A stretch of 64,000 nucleotides of DNA from Pseudomonadota bacterium. GTDB taxonomy: Bacteria; Pseudomonadota; Gammaproteobacteria; Steroidobacterales; Steroidobacteraceae. A program made the translations under genes and the position numbers. The stretch is from positions 295-64,294 of the forward strand of contig JAJZDW010000004.1 in the NCBI GenBank assembly GCA_021851405.1. Reading direction: 5' to 3'. Position 1 is the first letter of the stretch. Every line of letters begins with the position of its first letter. Positions 7,600 to 17,360 of the stretch are shown here, one piece after another. The notes beneath the pieces were generated by a model. The model searched no databases and was not told the origin of the DNA. It was given only the letters and a program-made list of their open reading frames with translations.

Positions 7600-9765
7600 T
7601 CAATACACCGCTGGGTTCTGATGGACGATCTTCGGCGTCACGAACACTAGCAGCTCATCTTTGAAGTTCTTGTGATCCGTGTTCTTAAACAGATGGCCGA
7701 TGATCGGGATATCCCCGAGCCACGGCACCTTGTTGATCGTATCGGTGCTATTGGTCTGCAGGATGCCGCCGAGGACGACGGTCTGGCCGTCGTTGACCAG
7801 CACCTGCGTAGTCACTTTGCGGGTGTCGATCGCCGGCACCTGCACGCCGCCGGAGGCCACGACCACCTGGCCCACTTCGTCATCCCGCACTTCGAGCGTG
7901 AGGATGATGCGATTGTCGGGGGTGATCTGCGGCGTGACTTTCAGCTCCAGTACCGCGCGCTTGAAAGCGATGGAGGTCGCGCCGCTCGAGGCGGACTGCT
8001 GATAGGGGATCTCGGTGCCCTGCAGGATGGTCGCCTGGCGCTGGTTCGCGGTGATGACCCGCGGGGAGGAGATGACCTTCGCTTCGGTTTCGGCCTGCGC
8101 CGCCGAGAGCTCCAGATCCACCAGATAGTTGCCGCTCAGGATGCCGAAGGCGATCGAGCCGGCCGGGTTGCTCACCGGCAGGTTGACGTCGTAGCGGTTC
8201 GCGGCGCTCGAGCCGGTCGGGATGGACACCGGATATGGCGAATTGGTGGTCTGAATATTGCCGATGGCCGAACTCGTGATCGTGTCGGTGCCCGCGGCGG
8301 TGCCGGTGGTTGTGACGATGCCGTTCGCGCCGTTGGCCTGCACGTCGGTGAGTCCGAGCCGGGTGCCGAGCTGGCGCTCGAAGTCGTTGTTCACCAGCAC
8401 GACCCGGGCGGAAATCAGTACCTGGCGCACCGGCACGTCGAGCCGGCGCACCATGCGCTGGATCTGTGTCAGGCGCTCCGGGGTGTCCTGCACGAGCAGC
8501 GTATTGGTGCGCTTGTCCACGGTGACGCTGCCGCGCTTGGACAGCAGCGAGTGGCCCTGCGACTTGATCAGCGCGGCGAGGTTCGCGGCCTTGGCGTAAT
8601 TGATCTGGATGTACTCCGAGCGCAGCGGCTCGAGCTGCTGCACGGCCTGTTCGGCGGCGAGCTCGGCCTTCTCGCGCGCGGCGAGTTCAGCCTGCGGGGC
8701 GACCAGGATGACGTTGCCCTGGTGGCGTTCGCCGAGGCCCTCGATCTGCAGGATCAGGTGCAGTGCCTGGTCCCAGGGCACGTCGTGCAGGCGCAGCGTG
8801 ACGGTGCCGTGCACGGAATTGGCAACGACGATGTTCTGGCCGCTGGCATCGGCGAGCAGTTGCAGCACTGCGCGGACCTTGATGCTCTGGAAGTTCAGCG
8901 ACAGACGCTGGCCGGTGTACTTCGGCCGCCGCGCGGCCACCTGGCCCGGGGTCTCCGGACGCAGCTCCACGACGTACTGGGTGTTCGCCTGGTAGGCCAG
9001 CTCGGTGAACGCGCCGGTCGCATCGATCGTCATGCGCGAACCGCGCGGCGTGCGGGTCACGGAGAAATCACGGACCGGCGTGCCGTAGTCGGTCGCATCG
9101 AAGCGGCGCAGCAAATTCACCGGGACCGCCGCATGGCTGAAATCGATCACGACCTGGTTGCCGACCTGACGCAGGTTGACCGGAATGTGCGGGTTCGAGA
9201 GACGCACCAGGATCCGCCCGGCGCCATCGGTGCTGCGACGGAAGCTGATGTGGCGGATCTCCCAGGGCGTACTGAGACCGGTGCCGGCCGCCGCGGTGCT
9301 CGCCGCGACGGTCGTCGCTGCGGCGGGTGCGTCGTTCTCGTGCGCCGCGTTGGCGCCGAGGGTGATGAGAATCTCATCGCCGCGGCGCTGCACGGCGTAG
9401 GCGACCATCGAGTCGAGGTTCAACACCACCCGCGCACGGTGGCGCGTTGCGGCCGCGACCACCGACTCGAGTCCGCCGGACTTCACATGAATCTGATTCG
9501 AGGGCAGCGCGAGCTGCGTGTCCGGCAGGTCGATCACGACGCGCGCCGGGTGGTCCATGGTGAACGACAGCGGCTTCGGGGCCGGACCCGACAGGTGCAG
9601 CGCGAGCTGCATCTGCGTATGCGGCAGCGATTGCACTTGGATCGATTGCAGCGCGACCTGGGCTTCGGCTGCCCGCGCCGGGCGAGCCGCCGTGAGCGCC
9701 AGTACGGCGAGCAGGGACAGGGCGGCTGCGTCCACGATGCGCGGATTCCGCGGAAAGGCTTTCAT
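7600..9765 (-). CDS. pilQ: Type IV pilus secretin PilQ
   Basis: Forms the outer-membrane multimeric channel through which the pilus exits. Start at ATG 9765 (MKAFPRNPRIV) with GGGAG eight bases upstream; the frame is open further but that part overlaps pilP. The 721 aa hold a signal peptide ending ARA, two AMIN domains (~35-140 and ~150-270, peptidoglycan binding), a STN domain (~300-350), a secretin N1 domain (~380-450, ending RLDVPVRQVLISARVV) and the secretin barrel (~540-715, with TPQITPDNRI and VPWLGDIPIIGHLF). Last gene of pilMNOPQ; gap to pilP is 38 bp. Confidence 0.96.
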   Translation of the reverse strand: MKAFPRNPRIVDAAALSLLAVLALTAARPARAAEAQVALQSIQVQSLPHTQMQLALHLSGPAPKPLSFTMDHPARVVIDLPDTQLALPSNQIHVKSGGLESVVAAATRHRARVVLNLDSMVAYAVQRRGDEILITLGANAAHENDAPAAATTVAASTAAAGTGLSTPWEIRHISFRRSTDGAGRILVRLSNPHIPVNLRQVGNQVVIDFSHAAVPVNLLRRFDATDYGTPVRDFSVTRTPRGSRMTIDATGAFTELAYQANTQYVVELRPETPGQVAARRPKYTGQRLSLNFQSIKVRAVLQLLADASGQNIVVANSVHGTVTLRLHDVPWDQALHLILQIEGLGERHQGNVILVAPQAELAAREKAELAAEQAVQQLEPLRSEYIQINYAKAANLAALIKSQGHSLLSKRGSVTVDKRTNTLLVQDTPERLTQIQRMVRRLDVPVRQVLISARVVLVNNDFERQLGTRLGLTDVQANGANGIVTTTGTAAGTDTITSSAIGNIQTTNSPYPVSIPTGSSAANRYDVNLPVSNPAGSIAFGILSGNYLVDLELSAAQAETEAKVISSPRVITANQRQATILQGTEIPYQQSASSGATSIAFKRAVLELKVTPQITPDNRIILTLEVRDDEVGQVVVASGGVQVPAIDTRKVTTQVLVNDGQTVVLGGILQTNSTDTINKVPWLGDIPIIGHLFKNTDHKNFKDELLVFVTPKIVHQNPAVY

Positions 9766-9803
9766 TCTCGAACTCCCTGCATGAGCGTTCGCTACCGGAT
9801 TTT

Positions 9804-10319
9804 TCACTGACTGAGTCCCAGGGCTGCCGGCCGTTTCATGAAGCCGCCGAGACCGTCGGGGACGATTTCGGCCAGCCGGATTTGAGTTGGGGTGATCTGG
9901 ATGATGCGGCCGTCGTTCTGGCCCATGTAATTGCCGACGGACACGCGGTGGACCACGCCGTCCTTGGTTTCGACCAGGCCATAGACCTGGTGATTCAGGC
10001 GCAGCGTTCCGACCATCGTCAGCGTGTCGAGCGGGAAGCGCTCGAGGTACTGCTGCGGCCGTGAGGCGTCGGGGCGCACCGTGCCGGCGCCGGTCGGCTC
10101 GCTCGGCACGAACGGCGAGCGCATCGCCTGATCGTCGTAGGTGAAGGTCTCGTATTTCGGCACCGTCGGCAGCGGCTCGACGCGTCCGCCGGGCTGGTGC
10201 TCGACACGCGTGATGAAGCGCTGCACGCTGCTTTGGCCGCCGGAGCATGCCCCGAGGGCGAGGCAGCCGACCGCCGCGCCGATGCGCACCAGTGCGCGGA
10301 TGTGGCTGTGAGTGCTCAT
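9804..10319 (-). CDS. pilP: Type IV pilus assembly lipoprotein PilP
   Basis: Inner-membrane lipoprotein that links the PilN/PilO pair to the PilQ secretin. The 171-aa chain has a lipobox (CLALGAC, Cys ~25) and a low-complexity linker, then a C-terminal beta domain (ERFPLDTLTMVGTL...GQNDGRIIQITPTQIRLAEIVPDGLGGFMKRP) typical of PilP; the LDTLTMVGT segment is the family hallmark. It lies 17 bp after pilO and 38 bp before pilQ in the same operon. Confidence 0.94.
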   Translation of the reverse strand: MSTHSHIRALVRIGAAVGCLALGACSGGQSSVQRFITRVEHQPGGRVEPLPTVPKYETFTYDDQAMRSPFVPSEPTGAGTVRPDASRPQQYLERFPLDTLTMVGTLRLNHQVYGLVETKDGVVHRVSVGNYMGQNDGRIIQITPTQIRLAEIVPDGLGGFMKRPAALGLSQ

Positions 10320-10336
10320 TGCGTCCTCTTGCGCGC

Positions 10337-11008
10337 TCAGCCCGGCCCGCGCTGCGGCGGACGGGCGAACTTGTGCTTGCTCGCGCGCCGCGCGGCCATC
10401 TCGTTCGCGGTGAGGTAGCGATACGTCTCGGCCGTCAGCGTCAGCGACAGCTGGTCATACGCGCCCTTGGTCACCGGTTTGATCTGGATGTCGTGCAGCG
10501 TGACGATGCGCGAGAGCGCGGCGATGTCGCTGACGAATTCACCGAACTGGTGGTAGCTGCCGGCGAGCTGCATCTTGATCGGCAGCACCGCGTAGAACTC
10601 CTTCTTCGATTCCTTGCCGGGCTCGAACAGCTTCTGCTTCAGGCCCGCGGCGGTCGCGGTGTCGGAGATGTCCTCGAGCAGACTCGGCACCTGAGTCTTG
10701 CCGGGCAGCTGGCGCAGCAGCGCGCCGAAGGAGCGGCGCAGCTGCATCAGCTGCGCTCGATAGATGTTCAGGTTGGCCGCCACGGAGTGCTTGATCACGA
10801 ACTCCTGGCGCAGCGACTGCTCCTGGCGGGCGCTTTGCAACAGCTGCGGGCGCACCGAGTTCCACACGAGCAGGTACACCAGGATCAGCGTCAGCAGCAC
10901 GAACGTCAATCCGACGGCACCGGCGCGCACGGCGAGCGGCCAGCGGCCGGGGTCGCGCGGGTCAAGATCGCGCAGCTCCTCGAACAGCTCCTGCACGTTG
11001 ACGTTCAT
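10337..11008 (-). CDS. pilO: Type IV pilus alignment protein PilO
   Basis: Bitopic inner-membrane protein that dimerises with PilN. Start ATG 11008 overlaps the pilN stop by four bases (ATGA); upstream frame opening is ignored for that reason. The 223 aa start MNVNVQELFEELRDLDPRDPG, have one membrane segment (~28-48, AGAVGLTFVLLTLILVYLLVW), a coiled coil and then a periplasmic ferredoxin-like domain (LLEDISDTATAAGLKQKLFEP; SYHQFGEFVSDIAALSRIVTL) that matches PilO. The C-terminal tail is basic and extended. Confidence 0.94.
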   Translation of the reverse strand: MNVNVQELFEELRDLDPRDPGRWPLAVRAGAVGLTFVLLTLILVYLLVWNSVRPQLLQSARQEQSLRQEFVIKHSVAANLNIYRAQLMQLRRSFGALLRQLPGKTQVPSLLEDISDTATAAGLKQKLFEPGKESKKEFYAVLPIKMQLAGSYHQFGEFVSDIAALSRIVTLHDIQIKPVTKGAYDQLSLTLTAETYRYLTANEMAARRASKHKFARPPQRGPG

Positions 11009-11598
11009 GCGCCGTGACCTCCGCGGGCCGCACCGTGATTGGGCTGGGCGTGCTTGCCGGATTTCGGCGCAATCACCTTGGCGTCGAGCGTGAACGTCGA
11101 GCCCGGCGAGCCCTTGCTCGCCTGGATGACTTCGAGCTCGGCATTGGCGAGCCAATGGGAATGATCGATGTTGCGCATGAAATCCGACACGCGGGTGCTC
11201 GACTGCGCCACGCCCTTGAACTGCATCTGCACGCCCTTCTGGGTCACTTCGGTCAGATACAGCCCCGGCGGCACGGTGCGCACGATCTGATCGAAGATGT
11301 GCACGATCTGCGGCCGCGCGCGCTGCAGCTGCTCGATGATGCGCATGCGCGCGAGGAACTTGCGCTTGGTCTTCTCCAGGGTGTTGATCTCCCCGATCTG
11401 GTGGTTGAGCACCTGGATCTGCGCCTGCAGCAGCTCGTTGCGCCGCACCTGTGCGCCGATCAACCCGGTGTAGACCAGGCGCACGCCGAAGGCCACGACG
11501 AGCGCGGCGAGCGCGGCGGCGGCGAGCGCAATCAGGAAGGCGAGCTTGCGCTCTTTGCGCTCTGCTTCACGCCAGGGCAGCAGGTTTATGCGCGGCAT
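11005..11598 (-). CDS. pilN: Type IV pilus assembly protein PilN
   Basis: Bitopic inner-membrane partner of PilO; its short cytoplasmic N-terminus binds PilM. The conserved INLLPWR motif is at residues 4-10 (MPRINLLPWREAERKERK), followed by one membrane helix (~19-45) and a periplasmic coiled coil/ferredoxin-like domain (VPPGLYLTEVTQKGVQMQFKGVAQSSTRVSDF). 197 aa, with a long C-terminal tail. The gene starts one base after the pilM stop and overlaps pilO by four bases, indicating translational coupling. Confidence 0.95.
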   Translation of the reverse strand: MPRINLLPWREAERKERKLAFLIALAAAALAALVVAFGVRLVYTGLIGAQVRRNELLQAQIQVLNHQIGEINTLEKTKRKFLARMRIIEQLQRARPQIVHIFDQIVRTVPPGLYLTEVTQKGVQMQFKGVAQSSTRVSDFMRNIDHSHWLANAELEVIQASKGSPGSTFTLDAKVIAPKSGKHAQPNHGAARGGHGA

Positions 11599-11599
11599 G

Positions 11600-12664
11600 T
11601 CAGTCGAAGCTCCTCAGCGCCAGTCCGCAAGCGGTCAGCAATGCCGTGGCGTCGCGGTGCACGGCCTGGGTGCGCGCGCGCGCCGAGAGCTTCATCTGGC
11701 CGAGCGGATCGCCCTTCTCGGCGGCGATGCCGACGCGGCTCGCGATGACGTCGGCCACGCCGGGGATGTTGGCGCAACCGCCGCACACCAGGATCTTCTC
11801 CGGCTGTTCGCGGCCGGAACCGGAGGCCAGATAGAACTGCAGTGACCGGTTGACCTGCTGGGTCATGTCGTCGATGAACGGGTCGAGCACCTCGGACTGG
11901 TAGTTGCCCGGCAGTCCGCCCTCCTTTTTGGCGCGGCCGGCTTCCTCGAGCGACAGGCCGTAGGTGCGCATGATTTCCTCGGTGAGCTGCTGCCCACCGA
12001 AGGCAAAATCACGGGTATAGGCGACCTTCAGGCTGCGCAGCACGCTGAAGGTCGTGCTGCTGGCGCCGAAGTCGACCACGGCGATGGTGCGGTCGATGCC
12101 CCCGTCGGGCATCTGATGGGTGAGCAGCCGGCAGGCGTTCTCCAGCGCGAACGCCTCGACGTCTACGACCTTTGCCGTCAGCCCAGCGGATCGCACCGCG
12201 GCCTGCCGTTGTTCAACGTTCTCGGTGCGCGTCGCCACGAGCAGTACGTCGTTGGCGTCCGGATCCTTCTCCGAGGCTCCGATGACTTCGAAGTCGTAGC
12301 TCACTTCGTCCATCGGGAAGGGGATGTACTGGTCGGCCTGCATCTGCACCTGCGCCTCGAGGTCGTTGGCGCGCAGCGTGCGGGGCATCTGGATCACTTT
12401 GGTGATGGCGGCATCGCCGCTGATCGCCAGCGCGACCTCGGTGTTCTTGGTGCCGGAGCGTTTGACTGCGCGACGCACGGCCTCGCCGACCGCCTCCGCG
12501 TCCACGATGCTCTTCTCATTGATCGAGTTCACCGGCGTTGCTTCCGCCGCATAACTCTCGACCCGATACTGCCCGCCCGCCATGCTCAGCTCGATGAGCT
12601 TGATGGAGGACGTAGTTATGTCAAGTCCCAGCAGTGGGCGGTGCTTCCGCGGGAAGAGCAACAT
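11600..12664 (-). CDS. pilM: Type IV pilus assembly ATPase-fold protein PilM
   Basis: Cytoplasmic actin-like protein that binds the N-terminus of PilN and couples to the pilus motor. ATG 12664 is chosen (MLLFPRKHRPLLGLDITTSS) because AAGGA lies upstream; an earlier in-frame ATG at 12703 is less likely. The 354 aa show the actin-fold phosphate loops LGLDITTSSIKLIEL and VVDFGASSTTFSVL and the adenosine motif ILVCGGCANIPGVADVI. First gene of pilMNOPQ, divergent from mrcA. A -10-like TATATA near 12732 (minus strand) may be part of its promoter. Confidence 0.95.
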   Translation of the reverse strand: MLLFPRKHRPLLGLDITTSSIKLIELSMAGGQYRVESYAAEATPVNSINEKSIVDAEAVGEAVRRAVKRSGTKNTEVALAISGDAAITKVIQMPRTLRANDLEAQVQMQADQYIPFPMDEVSYDFEVIGASEKDPDANDVLLVATRTENVEQRQAAVRSAGLTAKVVDVEAFALENACRLLTHQMPDGGIDRTIAVVDFGASSTTFSVLRSLKVAYTRDFAFGGQQLTEEIMRTYGLSLEEAGRAKKEGGLPGNYQSEVLDPFIDDMTQQVNRSLQFYLASGSGREQPEKILVCGGCANIPGVADVIASRVGIAAEKGDPLGQMKLSARARTQAVHRDATALLTACGLALRSFD

Positions 12665-12884
12665 TGTTTTCCTTTTCAGGGTCTTACGCCTGAAAATAGC
12701 CACCCCTGATGAATATTCGAGGCACTATATATCAGCGCAAGGTTAAATTGAACGTGAGCCGCCTCACGGAAACGCGAGGCGCCCCGTCCGCCCTGTGCGC
12801 CGGGTCGCAAAACTGCCAGGCGATGCCCGATTTCAGGGCCTCCCGAGGGCGCGCCGGGGGTCCCGAGGGGCCGGTCGGGCGAAC

Positions 12885-12893
12885 TTATCCACA
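12885..12893 (+). promoter_or_regulatory. Consensus DnaA box in the pilM-mrcA intergenic region
   Basis: TTATCCACA matches the high-affinity DnaA box exactly. It lies in the 328-bp divergent region 12665-12992, 100 bp before the mrcA start. It is a single box, so it may be a chance match or a DnaA regulatory site. The rest of this intergenic stretch is AT-richer near pilM (12705-12755), where the minus-strand pilus promoter is expected, and GC-rich toward mrcA. Confidence 0.4.
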
Positions 12894-12992
12894 ATGTGCG
12901 CGGTCCGTGAAGTTGCGGGGTACGATTCGCTTCCGGGAAGCGCCGGACCTTGAGCGGAGCTGTTCCTCCCTGCCACAGAGAGTTCTCATTCG

Positions 12993-15443
12993 GTGAACCT
13001 GAAGCTATATCGAGTTCCGGCGATCGTGGCCGGCGCGCTGGTCTTGGCGGCGCTGGTCGGGCTGTACGCTTACCTGTGCACCTACGTCTACCTCGAGCCC
13101 TCGCTGCCGACCCTGGCGCAGATGCACCACGTCCAGCTGAAGGTCCCGCTGCGGATCTACACGGCCGACGGGCAGCTCCTGGCGCAGATCGGCACCGAGC
13201 AGCGCACCCCGGTGCGCTACCGGGACGTTCCGGCGATGGTGCGCGAGACCTTTCTCGCCGCCGAGGACCACCAATTCTTCCATGAGGGCGGCATCAACCT
13301 GATCAGCATCCTGCGCGCCGGCGTCATCGACCTGATCGAGGGGCGCAAGGCCCAGGGGGGCAGCACCATCACCATGGAGGCGGCCCGCAACGTCTTTCTG
13401 ACCCTCGACAAGACCTGGCGGCGCAAGCTTCAGGAGTCGTTCGTCGCCTACGAGCTCGACCACGACTTCAGCAAGCAGGATGTCTTCCGGCTGTACCTGA
13501 ACGTGATTTTCTTCGGTGAGCGCGCCTACGGCGTGGCGGCCGCCGCGCAAACCTATTATGGCAAGACACTCGCCCAGCTGACGCTGCCGGAGGCTGCGAC
13601 CCTCGCCGGGATCGTGCAGGCGCCCTCCTTATACAATCCGGTGGTCCACCCGCATCTGGCGGCCGACCGTCGCTCTTACGTGCTCACCGAGATGCTCAAG
13701 CTCGGGTACATCACCTCGGCGGCGGCGCAGGCGGCCGATCAGGCGCCGATCGACGCGCGCCTGCATGCGCCGCGGGTGAGCGTGCATGCCCCCTATGTGG
13801 CGGCCATGGTGCGTCAGCAGATGGTGCAGCGCTACGGCGCGGCGGCCGAGACGGCCGGATACCGGGTCTACACGACCCTCGACGGGCGGCTGCAGAACGC
13901 CGCCGACCGCGCGGTTCAGCTCGGGCTGATTGCCTATGACCGGCGGCACGGCTGGCGCGGCCCGATCGGGCGCACGGTGCTCGCCCGTACGGTGAGCCCG
14001 GCCGAGCTGCGCACGCTCACGGCGCAGTATCAGCCGATCGGTGTGCTGCGGCCGGCCGTCGTGGTGCAGGTTGGCGCCCAGGACGCTCAGGTGTATGTGC
14101 GCGACCTCGGCTTCGGCACCATCGGCTGGAACGGCCTGTCCTGGGCCGGCAAGGCGCTCGCCGACGGGTTGGTCGGTGCGGCACCGAAGAGCGCCGGTGA
14201 TGTCCTCTCGCGCGGCGATGTCGTGTACGTGGTGTGGCACGGTCCGACGGACGTCCTGCTCGCCCAGGTGCCGCAGGCCGAGGCGGCCATGGTGGCGCTC
14301 GATGCCGATGACGGTGGCATCGCCGCACTGGTCGGCGGATTCGACTACTACATCAGCAAGTACAACCGCGCCGTCTACGCGCAGCGCCAGCCGGGATCTG
14401 GGTTCAAGCCCTTCTATTATTCCGACGCGCTGCACCACGGGTACACCCCGGCCAGCACCTTCCTCAACGCCCCGCTGGTGGTCGGTGGCCCGGGCATGGA
14501 GAGCACCTGGCGGCCGGCCAACGACAGCGGCCAGTTCAGCGGCCCGGTCCGGCTGCGCGTGGCGCTCGCGCATTCCTTGAACCTGGTGTCGATCCGAGTG
14601 CTGCGCGCCCTCGGGGTGCAGACCGTGACTCAGTATGTGCAGCGGTTCGGGTTCGATCCGAAGGCGCTGCCGCAGAACCTGACGCTCGCCCTGGGGACGC
14701 TGGAGACCAACCCGCTGCAGATGGCCGCCGGCTATGCGGTGTTCGCCAACGGTGGCTACCAGGTCAAGCCGTTCCTCATCGATCGCATCCTCGATGCGGA
14801 TGATCAGGTCATCTGGCAGGCCAAGCCGCGCATCGCCTGCCACGGCTGCAGCCAGCCGGTGCAGCTTTCGGACCTGCAGCCGGCGGCGAACGAGAGCGCG
14901 CTGGTGGCGGAGGCCGATGCGCTGCGCGGCGGCGGGGCGGCCGACATGCCGCCGGGGCAGATCGCCCCGCGTGTCATCAGTGCCGACAACGACTACATCA
15001 TGACCTCGATGATGCGCAGCGTCATCAAATTCGGGACCGGCGTGCGCGCACTGGCGCTGAACCGCAGCGACATCGCGGGCAAGACCGGCACGACCAACAA
15101 CTGGAAGGATGCCTGGTTCAACGGCTTCACGCCGCACCTGGTGGCCAGCGTCTGGGCGGGCTTCGATGATGACCGCACGCTCGGCTACGGCGAGGAGGGC
15201 GCGCACGTGGCCCTGCCGATCTGGATGCGCTTCATGAGCCGGGCGCTGCGCGGGGTGCCGCAGTGGCGCCGGCCGCAGCCTCCCGGCATCGTGCAGCTGC
15301 GCATCTCGCCGCAGAGTGGGTTGCTCGTGAGCGATGAGAACCCGGACGGGATCGAGGAGATCTTCATGGCCAAGCATCTGCCGGCCGGCGCCCCGGCCGG
15401 CCCGGCGAGCCCAGCTCAGGGCTCGGCGGAGTCGATATTCTGA
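12993..15443 (+). CDS. mrcA: Penicillin-binding protein 1A (bifunctional transglycosylase/transpeptidase)
   Basis: Polymerises and cross-links peptidoglycan at the inner membrane. The 816-aa protein starts at GTG 12993 with one N-terminal membrane helix (~7-30). The GT51 domain (~70-250) shows the catalytic Glu in FLAAEDHQFF, GGSTITMEAARN and RKLQESFVAYELDH; the EDHQFF motif is followed by HEGG, a slight variant of the usual HxG spacing. The transpeptidase domain shows the active Ser in PGSGFKP (~465), SLN and KTGTTN (~693). An OB-like insert lies between. Divergent from pilM, the usual mrcA-pilMNOPQ arrangement. Confidence 0.95.
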   Translation: MNLKLYRVPAIVAGALVLAALVGLYAYLCTYVYLEPSLPTLAQMHHVQLKVPLRIYTADGQLLAQIGTEQRTPVRYRDVPAMVRETFLAAEDHQFFHEGGINLISILRAGVIDLIEGRKAQGGSTITMEAARNVFLTLDKTWRRKLQESFVAYELDHDFSKQDVFRLYLNVIFFGERAYGVAAAAQTYYGKTLAQLTLPEAATLAGIVQAPSLYNPVVHPHLAADRRSYVLTEMLKLGYITSAAAQAADQAPIDARLHAPRVSVHAPYVAAMVRQQMVQRYGAAAETAGYRVYTTLDGRLQNAADRAVQLGLIAYDRRHGWRGPIGRTVLARTVSPAELRTLTAQYQPIGVLRPAVVVQVGAQDAQVYVRDLGFGTIGWNGLSWAGKALADGLVGAAPKSAGDVLSRGDVVYVVWHGPTDVLLAQVPQAEAAMVALDADDGGIAALVGGFDYYISKYNRAVYAQRQPGSGFKPFYYSDALHHGYTPASTFLNAPLVVGGPGMESTWRPANDSGQFSGPVRLRVALAHSLNLVSIRVLRALGVQTVTQYVQRFGFDPKALPQNLTLALGTLETNPLQMAAGYAVFANGGYQVKPFLIDRILDADDQVIWQAKPRIACHGCSQPVQLSDLQPAANESALVAEADALRGGGAADMPPGQIAPRVISADNDYIMTSMMRSVIKFGTGVRALALNRSDIAGKTGTTNNWKDAWFNGFTPHLVASVWAGFDDDRTLGYGEEGAHVALPIWMRFMSRALRGVPQWRRPQPPGIVQLRISPQSGLLVSDENPDGIEEIFMAKHLPAGAPAGPASPAQGSAESIF

Positions 15444-16054
15444 TGCCCAAGCGGCCGACACCGCGCGCCGAACACCTGCGGCTCGCGCTCGCCCAGGAGG
15501 CCGCGCGGATCATGGCCGAGCACGGCATCAGCGACTTTCTGCTCGCCAAGCGCAAGGCCGCGGATCGATTCGGTGTCGCCGACGGTGCGGCGCTGCCGAA
15601 GAACGTCGAGATCGAAGCGGCACTCGAGCAATACCAACGGCTCTTCGATGGCGACGGCCATGCCGAGTCGCTGCGCGCTCAGCGCGACGCGGCGCTTAAG
15701 GCCATGCGCCAGCTGCGGGAGTTCGAGCCGCGCCTGGTCGGGCCGGTGCTCACCGGGACCGCGACCCGCCACGCGCAGGTCCAGCTGCACTTGTTTACCG
15801 ACACCGCAGAATCGGTGACGCTGAAAATGCTCGAGATGGGTCTGGCGCACGAGGTGACCGAGAAGCGCGTGCGCATGGACTCGGCGCGGGTGCTGGTCCT
15901 TCCGGGGCTGCGCTTTGAGCTCGAAGCGCAGCCGATCGAGACGACGGTGTTCCCGGCCGACGGCATCCGCCAGTCGCCCGTGAGTCCCGTTGACGGCCGG
16001 CCGATGCGCCGCGCCAGCGCCTCCGAGGTCGAGGCGCTGCTCGCGGCGTCCTAG
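15443..16054 (+). CDS. Conserved protein of unknown function downstream of mrcA
   Basis: The 203-aa soluble protein starts at the ATG that overlaps the mrcA stop (TGATG), so it is probably translated with it. The N-terminal ~75 residues are helical (RLALAQEAARIMAEHGISDFLLAKRKAADRF...). The middle (~85-130: FEPRLVGPVLTGTATRHAQVQLHLFTDTAESV) resembles a nucleotidyltransferase core in which the usual G-S and D-x-D catalytic residues are replaced (GTATRH, QLH). That comparison is by eye and suggests a catalytically dead fold at best. No membrane segment. I do not know a function. Confidence 0.75.
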   Translation: MPKRPTPRAEHLRLALAQEAARIMAEHGISDFLLAKRKAADRFGVADGAALPKNVEIEAALEQYQRLFDGDGHAESLRAQRDAALKAMRQLREFEPRLVGPVLTGTATRHAQVQLHLFTDTAESVTLKMLEMGLAHEVTEKRVRMDSARVLVLPGLRFELEAQPIETTVFPADGIRQSPVSPVDGRPMRRASASEVEALLAAS

Positions 16055-16061
16055 CCGTCGT

Positions 16062-17360
16062 TCAGCGGCGGCGGCCGATCTCCACGTAATCGCGCTGCGT
16101 TGGGCCGGTGTACAGCTGACGGGGTCGGCCGATGCGCATCTGCGGGTCGGCGAGCATCTCCTGCCAGTGCGCCACCCAGCCCACCGTGCGCGCGATTGCG
16201 AACATGACCGTGAACATCGAGCGCGGAATCCCGATCGCGCTGTAGATGATCCCGGAATAGAAGTCCACGTTCGGATACAGCTTGCGCTCGACGAAGTACT
16301 CGTCCTTCAGCGCGATCTCTTCCAGGCGCAGCGCCAGCTCGAACAGCGGGTTGTCCGAGCGGCCGAGCCGCGCGAGCACCTTGTGGCACATCTCGCGGAT
16401 GATCTTGGCGCGCGGATCGAAGTTCTTGTAGACCCGGTGCCCGAAGCCCATCAGGCGGACGTGGCTCGATTTGTCCTTGGCCTGCTCGAGGAACTTCGGG
16501 ATGTTGTCCACGGTGCCGATCTGCTCGAGCATGTTCAGCACCGCCTCGTTGGCGCCCCCGTGCGCCGGTCCCCACAGCGCCGCGACGCCCGCGGAGATCG
16601 CCGCGTAGGGGTTCGTGCCCGTGCTGCCGGCGAGGCGCACGGTGGAGGTGCTGGCGTTCTGCTCGTGGTCGGCGTGCAGGATGAACAGCAGATCGAGCGC
16701 CTGGGCGGCAATCGGGTCGACCTCGTACGGCTCGCACGGCACCGCATAGAGCATGTGCAGCAGGTTGCTGCAGTAGTCGAGGTCGTTGCGCGGGTAGACG
16801 TACGGCTGTCCGAGGGAGTGCTTGTGCGCTGCGGCCGCGATGGTCGGGATCTTGGCGATGATGCGGTGCGCGAAGATCTCCCGGTGGCGCGGGTTATAGA
16901 TGTCCATCGTGTCGTGGTAGAAGGCGGACATCGAGGCGATGACCGCCGAGACCATGGCCATCGGGTGCGCGTCGTAGTGGAAGCCGTGGAAGAAGCGCAG
17001 CAGCGACTCGTTGATCATCGTGTGATGACGGATGCTGCCGACGAATTCGTCGAGCTGTTTGCGCATCGGCAGCTCGCTGTGCAGCAGCAGGTAGGCCACT
17101 TCCATGAAGCTGCTCTTCTCGGCGAGCTGCTCGACCGGATACCCGCGATACAGCAGAACGCCGGCATCGCCGTCGATGTACGTGACGCGACTTTCGGTCG
17201 CGGCGGTCATGCCGAAGCCCGGATCGTAGGTGAACACCCCGAGCTCTTTGTTGAGCTTGGCGATGTCAACGACGGACGGACCGATGCTGCCCGGACGGAC
17301 CGGCAGGCTCAGCTTGCGATCAGTGGCTCGATCGACGAGCTCGAATGTGTTCTGGGTCAT
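16062..17360 (-). CDS. gltA: Citrate synthase, type II
   Basis: Condenses acetyl-CoA and oxaloacetate to start the TCA cycle. ATG 17360 ([17 protein letters not shown]) gives 432 aa, normal for the hexameric gammaproteobacterial enzyme; the frame is open further upstream but without family likeness. Catalytic landmarks are visible: His in [13 protein letters not shown], His in [14 protein letters not shown] and the [14 protein letters not shown] segment with substrate-binding His/Arg and the catalytic Asp. Transcribed opposite to its neighbours, converging with the mrcA operon and diverging from hemW. Confidence 0.96.
   Translation of the reverse strand: MTQNTFELVDRATDRKLSLPVRPGSIGPSVVDIAKLNKELGVFTYDPGFGMTAATESRVTYIDGDAGVLLYRGYPVEQLAEKSSFMEVAYLLLHSELPMRKQLDEFVGSIRHHTMINESLLRFFHGFHYDAHPMAMVSAVIASMSAFYHDTMDIYNPRHREIFAHRIIAKIPTIAAAAHKHSLGQPYVYPRNDLDYCSNLLHMLYAVPCEPYEVDPIAAQALDLLFILHADHEQNASTSTVRLAGSTGTNPYAAISAGVAALWGPAHGGANEAVLNMLEQIGTVDNIPKFLEQAKDKSSHVRLMGFGHRVYKNFDPRAKIIREMCHKVLARLGRSDNPLFELALRLEEIALKDEYFVERKLYPNVDFYSGIIYSAIGIPRSMFTVMFAIARTVGWVAHWQEMLADPQMRIGRPRQLYTGPTQRDYVEIGRRR

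Noticed and set aside
7672-9810. 712-codon open frame antisense to pilQ
   Set aside because: High-GC shadow frame; Asp/Arg/Gly-rich with no motif, while the opposite strand encodes all PilQ domains.
13629-15461. 610-codon open frame antisense to mrcA
   Set aside because: Shadow of a well-supported PBP1A gene; no ribosome site or domain.
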